A DNA stretch of 11,501 nucleotides. It comes from Merdiplasma sp905207905. Its GTDB lineage: Bacteria; Bacillota; Clostridia; Lachnospirales; Lachnospiraceae. Position 1 is the first letter of the stretch, and each line of letters begins with the position of its first letter. Under the pieces are notes generated by a model. The model worked only from the letters and a program-made list of their open reading frames with translations, was not told the DNA's origin and did no database searches. Made by a program: the position numbers and the translations under genes. The stretch is from NCBI GenBank assembly GCA_902475025.1, contig CABRXX010000077.1, positions 1-11,501 of the forward strand. Reading direction: 5' to 3'. Shown piece after piece: positions 7,445 to 11,501 of the stretch.

Positions 7445-8125
7445 TCACCTCCGCTTCTGGTCATCTACGATCCGGCCGTCTGCAATGGTGATCACACGAT
7501 CCGCCTCCAGTGCCATCTTCTCATCATGGGTAACCATCAAAATGGTCTGTTTCAGATTCCGGTTAGACAATTTCAACAATTCCACAATTTCCCGGCTATT
7601 CTTCCGATCCAGATTTCCAGTGGGCTCGTCCGCCAGCAGAAGGGCCGGCCGGTAGATCAGCGCCCTGGCAATGGCCGCCCGCTGCTGCTGTCCTCCGGAA
7701 AGCTGGCTTGGCAGGGCGTCTAACTTCTCCTCCAGTCCAAGACTGGATACCACCTGCATGAAATATTCTTCCTCTGCCTTCTTCTTATCCAGCAAAAGCG
7801 GCATCAGAATATTTTTCCTCACTGTCAGCGTGGGGATCAGATTATAAAACTGATACACAATCCCCACCTTTCTCCGGCGGAAAATAGCTGCCTTCGTTTT
7901 ATTCAGTCTGGAAATATCCCATCCCTCCACCAGCACCTTCCCTTCCGTTGGCTGATCCACACTGCCAAGCAGATGGAGAAGGGTGGATTTCCCGGAACCG
8001 GAGGCTCCCACGATGGCAATGAACTCTCCCTGATCCACGGACAGATCCACTCCGTCCAGGGCGTACACCTGGCCGGCACCGGAACCATACACCTTCTTAA
8101 CGCCTTCACACCGCAAAATTTCCAT
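7445..8125 (-). CDS. ABC transporter ATP-binding protein (MacB/LolD/BceA type)
   Basis: A complete 226-residue nucleotide-binding subunit of the LolD/MacB/BceA group, which drives FtsX-type permeases from the cytoplasmic side. All motifs are intact: Walker A GASGSGKST (40-48), Q-loop glutamine at about 92 (VYQFYNLIP), signature LSGGQQQR (142-149), Walker B LLLADEP with catalytic glutamate 167, D-loop GNLD, and switch histidine 200 (VTHD). The stop codon sits just before the permease ribosome binding site, with a four-base gap to the permease start, so the two are almost certainly co-translated. The ATG at 8125 follows AGGAAGG at a spacing of about nine bases. It lies 93 bases after the histidine kinase gene, the only sizeable gap in the five-gene run. 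Confidence 0.96.
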   Translation of the reverse strand: MEILRCEGVKKVYGSGAGQVYALDGVDLSVDQGEFIAIVGASGSGKSTLLHLLGSVDQPTEGKVLVEGWDISRLNKTKAAIFRRRKVGIVYQFYNLIPTLTVRKNILMPLLLDKKKAEEEYFMQVVSSLGLEEKLDALPSQLSGGQQQRAAIARALIYRPALLLADEPTGNLDRKNSREIVELLKLSNRNLKQTILMVTHDEKMALEADRVITIADGRIVDDQKRR

Positions 8126-8218
8126 CGTTCAGTTCCTTCCTCTCTCTATTTTTCCAGGGTCTCCCTGGCCTGAGGGCATTCCCTGTTTCCATACAGTATA
8201 GCAGAGGAAAGTGACAGC
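8126..8218 (-). promoter_or_regulatory. Kinase-ABC gap with candidate extended -10 promoter and hairpin
   Basis: On the minus strand TGCTATACT (8203-8195) matches an extended -10 element (TGn followed by a five-of-six -10). No -35 is visible at 17 bases. Beyond it is a perfect short dyad, CCAGGG-AGA-CCCTGG (8168-8154), followed by AAAAAT rather than T residues. That makes it an RNA hairpin or operator rather than a terminator. This could give the ABC pair its own regulated transcript; assignment to the neighbouring response regulator is inference. Confidence 0.4.
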
Positions 8219-9406
8219 TCAGTGACGGTAGATGCGAATCTCAAAACAGGCTCCCCCCTCTGGCAAGTTCTTTGCAGTGAGAATTCCATTTTCCAGCTCC
8301 AGCACCTGTCTGGCCAGGGCCAGCCCAATGCCGTTTCCCTGGGCGCCAGCTCTCTTCCCCCTGTAAAAGCGGCGGAACAGGTAGGGCAGCTCCTCTTTCT
8401 CAAAGCCCTCCCCCTCATCCCAGATCACCATTTCTGTGTAAAGGGGATTCTTAACGTAATCACAGTGAATACAGCCGCCCTCCGGAGAATGTTCCATGCA
8501 ATTTTTCATCAAATTCATCACAGCCTCCATGGTCCACTCCAAGTCTCCAGTAAATTCCACACCGCTCTTCTCCGGTATCTCTACCGTCACACTCCTCCGT
8601 GAAAGCAGCTCTTCCAGATTCTCAGACGCCAGTGCAAGCACCGTATATGCATCCACCTTGTTTTGTTCCAATATCAGATTACCGGAATCAATCTTTGAGA
8701 GGGTCAGCAACGCCTCCTCCAAATGCATCAGCCGCAGAAGCGGCCGTTTCACAGAATCCGTTTTTGAAACGGAAGCGGCCTTCTCCATCAATTCCAAAGA
8801 GAGCAGTGCGGCAGTGATGGGCGTTTTTAGCTGATGGGCGATATTAGCCAGATTTTCTCCAAACTGCCTTTGGGCTAAAACCGCCTCCTCTCTGGTCTGA
8901 TAAAGTTCTGTCACTGTCTTATACATCTGATCCTGCAGTCTGGAAAACCAATCTTCCTTCTCCACTGGAAAAACTGGTGCCTCTCCCCGCTTCCCCTGTT
9001 CCAGATAATCGGTCAGCCCCTGGATACGCTTAAACAGCCTCTTCCTTTGCTTTGCTGCAAAAAGCAAAAACACACCTGCAGATACAAAAAAGAAGGCCAG
9101 GGCAGAAACGGCAAACTCTGCTCCCAGGCCTTTGGAAAAACTGGTGACCCGGTATCCGTACTGGGTCAAAAAATCATTCTTCATCACCTGCTGCTTAGAA
9201 TATTCCTGATATTCTTTCAAAGCCAGAAGCACTGGCTCCAAAGCCTCCGGCTCTTCCTTTGCCACAAGCTGACAAAAGCAGGAAAACTGGTGAAAAGCCG
9301 CCTTTCTGTATTCCTGCATCCAAAAGAGGCAAATCACGCTGATTCCTGTAACCATCACCAGAAGAACCAGCCCCATCCCTCTTTGCTGTCCTGCTTTTTC
9401 TCTCAT
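8219..9406 (-). CDS. Two-component sensor histidine kinase
   Basis: A 395-residue membrane sensor kinase. Two membrane segments (about 11-29 and 98-117) enclose an extracytoplasmic loop of about 68 residues. A linker follows, then the dimerisation/phosphoacceptor domain with His191 (IAHQLKTPIT), and a GHKL ATPase domain. The ATPase domain has an N-box (MNLMKN, 297-302), G1 (DEGEG, 330-334), F-box (LFRRFYRG, 343-350) and G2 (GNGIGLALA, 357-365). It should autophosphorylate and pass phosphate to the regulator encoded just before it. Its ATG overlaps the regulator's stop codon (ATGA) and has a strong GGAGGAGGA ribosome binding site. The loop is longer than in Bce-type intramembrane-sensing kinases, so it may sense directly. 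It carries a Cys-x-Cys pair (43, 45) close to the first membrane segment. The signal is unknown. Confidence 0.95.
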   Translation of the reverse strand: MREKAGQQRGMGLVLLVMVTGISVICLFWMQEYRKAAFHQFSCFCQLVAKEEPEALEPVLLALKEYQEYSKQQVMKNDFLTQYGYRVTSFSKGLGAEFAVSALAFFFVSAGVFLLFAAKQRKRLFKRIQGLTDYLEQGKRGEAPVFPVEKEDWFSRLQDQMYKTVTELYQTREEAVLAQRQFGENLANIAHQLKTPITAALLSLELMEKAASVSKTDSVKRPLLRLMHLEEALLTLSKIDSGNLILEQNKVDAYTVLALASENLEELLSRRSVTVEIPEKSGVEFTGDLEWTMEAVMNLMKNCMEHSPEGGCIHCDYVKNPLYTEMVIWDEGEGFEKEELPYLFRRFYRGKRAGAQGNGIGLALARQVLELENGILTAKNLPEGGACFEIRIYRH

Positions 9407-10074
9407 ACTTCCTCCTCCATTCGATATCCAAAGCTGCGGATGGTCTTTAGGAAAGAAGCATCCGGCAATTTTCCCCGAAGCCGTTTTAATGTGACGGTAA
9501 GTGTATTGTCATTCACATAATTCCCTTCCCGGTCCCACACCTGCTCCAGCAGCTGTTTTCTGGTCACTGTCCTTCCTTTATTTTCCATCAGCACCAGAAG
9601 CACTCCGTACTCCGCCTGGCTAAGCCGAAGCTCCTCCTGTCCCCAGAATACTGCCATAGTTTCCCGATCCAGAGTCAACGCTCCGCAGTGAAGCTTCGTC
9701 TCTCCGGTTTTTCCGGCCCTCCGCAGCAACGCCTGGATTCTGGAATGCAGCACCTCCAGCTCAAAGGGCTTCGTCACATAGTCATCCGCTCCATTCTCAA
9801 AGCCTGCCACCACATCTTTCGTCTCCCCCCGCACGGTAAGGAAAATCACCGGCAAACCAGGAAAATTCTGACGGATCCACCGGCACAGCTCATCTCCCCG
9901 GCCATCCGGCAGATTCCAGTCTATCAGCATAACCTCCGGCTGCCTCACCCGCAGCGCCTGCCTGGTAATCCTGCTGTTTGAAAAAACCTGCACCCGAAAT
10001 CCCCGCGCCTCCAGATACTCCTTCACAGACCGGGCAATCTCCGTATCATCCTCTGTATAATATACTTCTTTCAA
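9403..10074 (-). CDS. OmpR-family response regulator
   Basis: A 223-residue DNA-binding response regulator. The receiver domain (1-120) has the acidic pocket EDD (8-10), phosphoacceptor Asp52 (LIDWNLPDG), Thr80 and Lys102 (TKPFE). The C-terminal winged helix (about 125-220) ends with the family-typical TVTLKRLRGKL and TIRSFGYRME segments. The start codon is TTG at 10074-10072, giving TTGA overlap with the stop of the upstream transporter gene. A GAGGAG site lies eight bases before it and no better ATG is available. Coupling to the transporter on one side and to the kinase on the other suggests one transcript. Its likely targets are its own operon and the ABC genes, but this is inferred from context. 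Confidence 0.95.
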   Translation of the reverse strand: MKEVYYTEDDTEIARSVKEYLEARGFRVQVFSNSRITRQALRVRQPEVMLIDWNLPDGRGDELCRWIRQNFPGLPVIFLTVRGETKDVVAGFENGADDYVTKPFELEVLHSRIQALLRRAGKTGETKLHCGALTLDRETMAVFWGQEELRLSQAEYGVLLVLMENKGRTVTRKQLLEQVWDREGNYVNDNTLTVTLKRLRGKLPDASFLKTIRSFGYRMEEEV

Positions 10075-11321
10075 ATTGACTGCTCCTCTAACGCTGCCTG
10101 ATTGGCCTTTCGGAACAACAGGAAACCAAGCAGAAACATCAGTGACAACGCTCCCACTCCCAGATTTACGCTTCCTGTAAGCTGGCTCACAGCAGATACC
10201 AGGAAGGTTCCGAAAAAGGAGGCTCCCTTTCCGCAGATATCGTAAATACCGAAATATTCTCCTGACTTCTCAGGGGGAATGATCTTGGCATAGTAGGATC
10301 TTGACATTGCCTGGATGGCGCCCTGAAAAAGTCCCACGCACACTGCAAGGATCCAGAACTGATACTGCTTCTCCAGGGAAATACCGTACAGGGCAATCAA
10401 AAAATATGCGGCAATGCACACAGAGATCAGTCTGGAAGCGGAACATTTCACAGACAGGCGCCCAAAGAGCAGGGCAGCCGGAAAAGCCACAATCTGGGTC
10501 ACTAAAAGGGCCAGCAAAAGCCCGGTGGTATCCAGTCCCAGGGCTGTGCCGTAGGCAGTGGCCATATCAATAATGGTGTACACGCCGTCAATGTAGAAAA
10601 AGAAAGCCAGAAGAAACAGCCATACTTTTTTCCGCTCTCTCAGTTCCCGGAATAACGTTCTTAACTGATGTCCTCCGCTGTCCTTGGCAAAGGCCCCTTT
10701 TTTCCGGTAATTTTTCTGACGGTAGGCCTTTAACAGAGGCAGGGTAAGGGCCACCCACCATACCGCCACCAGGAGAAAGGCAATGCTCATGGCAAGCTTC
10801 ATGGAAATCCCCAGCTTCTCATAGAACAGCACCAGAAGAAGGCTTCCAATAAAAGGAATGCAGCTTCCGATATACCCCCAGGCATATCCTCTGGCGGAAA
10901 CCTCATCCATCCGCTCCTGGGTAGTAATATCCGGCAGCATGGAATCATAGAGCACCAGGCTTAAGGAATAAGCGGACTTGGCGATCACAAACAAAACCAG
11001 AAACCACACCCAGGACTGCATAAAGCCCAATGCCACACAGCCTATGGCTCCTGCCAGCAGGGCAGCCAGAAACAGCTTTTTCTTCCTGCCCTTCTCATCG
11101 GAAAAGGTGCCGATCAGCGGCCCTAAAAATGCTACGATAAAAGTGGCTGCCGACACTGCATACCCCCAGAAGGCCAGATAATCCACCTCAGAAATCCCGG
11201 CATTTCCTGCCAAATAATTAAAATAAATCGGCATAATGGTGGACACCAGCAAGGTAAAGGCCGAATTGCCCACATCATACAAAATCCACTTTTTCTCAAT
11301 CCCGTTAGTCTTAAATTTCAT
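10071..11321 (-). CDS. MFS transporter, UMF1/Atg22-like family
   Basis: A 416-residue polytopic membrane protein of the major facilitator superfamily, with about 12 hydrophobic segments. It begins with the UMF1 hallmark YDVGNSAFTLLVST (15-28). It carries the MFS loop motif GPLIGTFSDEKGRKKK (67-82), and has GYAWGYIGS (145-153) and QAMSRSYYAKIIPP with GEYFGIYD (337-361), all family-typical. UMF1 proteins resemble the yeast vacuolar amino-acid effluxer Atg22; bacterial substrates are poorly known. The chosen ATG (11321) has GGGAGGAG six bases upstream. An ATG 12 codons earlier has no ribosome binding site. It is the first gene of the run, and its stop overlaps the regulator's TTG start. Such coupling of a UMF1 transporter to a kinase/regulator/ABC set is not a layout I recognise. 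Function beyond secondary transport is not assigned. Confidence 0.93.
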   Translation of the reverse strand: MKFKTNGIEKKWILYDVGNSAFTLLVSTIMPIYFNYLAGNAGISEVDYLAFWGYAVSAATFIVAFLGPLIGTFSDEKGRKKKLFLAALLAGAIGCVALGFMQSWVWFLVLFVIAKSAYSLSLVLYDSMLPDITTQERMDEVSARGYAWGYIGSCIPFIGSLLLVLFYEKLGISMKLAMSIAFLLVAVWWVALTLPLLKAYRQKNYRKKGAFAKDSGGHQLRTLFRELRERKKVWLFLLAFFFYIDGVYTIIDMATAYGTALGLDTTGLLLALLVTQIVAFPAALLFGRLSVKCSASRLISVCIAAYFLIALYGISLEKQYQFWILAVCVGLFQGAIQAMSRSYYAKIIPPEKSGEYFGIYDICGKGASFFGTFLVSAVSQLTGSVNLGVGALSLMFLLGFLLFRKANQAALEEQSI

Positions 11322-11340
11322 CCTCTGCTCCTCCCTCAGC

Positions 11341-11399
11341 GGAAAATTTTGCTTCATTAAATTCTGTCGCCATATGGCAATGACTTCATAAAATTTTCC
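11341..11399. repeat. Inverted repeat in the leader of the MFS gene
   Basis: The plus-strand ggaaaatttt (11341-11350) is perfectly mirrored by aaaattttcc (11390-11399). Inside lies the ten-base perfect palindrome gccatatggc (11369-11378), slightly off centre, with TCATT/AATGA able to pair between them. It sits 20 bases before the chosen start codon, upstream of the ribosome binding site. It may be a leader-RNA hairpin or a protein-binding site. Confidence 0.55.
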
Positions 11400-11410
11400 A
11401 TATATTATTC

Positions 11411-11439
11411 ATAATATCGTATTCCAGCTATATTTTCTA
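11411..11439 (-). promoter_or_regulatory. Candidate promoter of the MFS-led operon
   Basis: On the minus strand TAGAAA (11439-11434, four of six to TTGACA), a 17-base spacer, and TATTAT (11416-11411, five of six) fit a moderate sigma-A promoter in AT-rich DNA. The -10 is part of a dyad (atattat, tc, ataatat on the plus strand, 11402-11417). Other AT-rich pairings are possible, so this is tentative. Confidence 0.4.
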
Positions 11440-11475
11440 GTATTTAATAAATTTTATCGTATACGCGCCCAGTTT

Positions 11476-11489
11476 AGAACATATGTTCT
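11476..11489. promoter_or_regulatory. LexA/DinR-type SOS box
   Basis: The 14-base perfect palindrome AGAACATATGTTCT contains GAACATATGTTC, which matches the Firmicutes LexA (DinR) consensus CGAACRNRYGTTYG at every position except the outermost base on each side. It lies 155 bases before the MFS start codon and about 36 bases upstream of the candidate -35 there. It may therefore govern a gene beyond the right edge rather than the MFS operon. Confidence 0.65.
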
Positions 11490-11501
11490 TTTCTCATGGT
11501 A

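Noticed and set aside
8154..8168. CCAGGG/CCCTGG dyad as a terminator between the kinase and ABC genes
   Set aside because: It is followed by A residues on the minus strand and has no T-run, so intrinsic termination is not supported.
11322..11357. MFS start at 11357
   Set aside because: No ribosome binding site precedes that ATG, while the ATG at 11321 has GGGAGGAG at ideal spacing and the UMF1 hallmark follows shortly after it.

Overview
This window most likely comes from a Gram-positive gut-type Clostridia chromosome, probably Lachnospiraceae. That is an inference from four things: addB at the left edge, a valyl-tRNA synthetase behind a T-box leader, a YARHG-repeat membrane protein, and strong purine-rich ribosome binding sites. 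Base composition looks like about half G+C, with AT-rich promoter regions. Every gene I can support is on the minus strand, so transcription runs from right to left.

Reading in the direction of transcription, the right edge (11322-11501) is an AT-rich non-coding stretch. It holds a perfect core match to the Firmicutes LexA/SOS box, a candidate promoter and several dyads. Next is a compact run of five genes: a UMF1-type MFS transporter (11321-10071), an OmpR-family response regulator (10074-9403, TTG start overlapping the MFS stop), a membrane histidine kinase (9406-8219, ATGA overlap), then after a 93-base gap an ABC ATPase (8125-7445) and a large two-FtsX-domain permease (7440-5083). Kinase, regulator and MacB/Bce-like ABC pair look like an envelope-stress or antimicrobial-peptide detoxification module. 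The transported substrate cannot be read from sequence.

Only 19 bases after the permease stop begins a consensus promoter (TTGACA, 17 bases, TAGAAT). It drives a complete T-box riboswitch with candidate specifier GUA, a T-box UGGU matching a valine tRNA, an antiterminator and an intrinsic terminator, followed by valS (4511-1863). I see no separate terminator for the ABC genes, so the T-box attenuator may also control readthrough from that operon. Between the T-box terminator and the valS ribosome binding site lies a roughly 175-base near-palindrome that reuses the 3' arm and U-tract of the terminator. It is the most unusual structure in the window.

Downstream of valS is a 408-residue membrane-anchored protein with three YARHG domains (1648-422). 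It is followed by a long intrinsic terminator (363-305), a 166-base gap, and the first 46 codons of addB (138-1), cut by the window edge. No tRNA, rRNA, CRISPR array, insertion sequence or prophage gene was seen.
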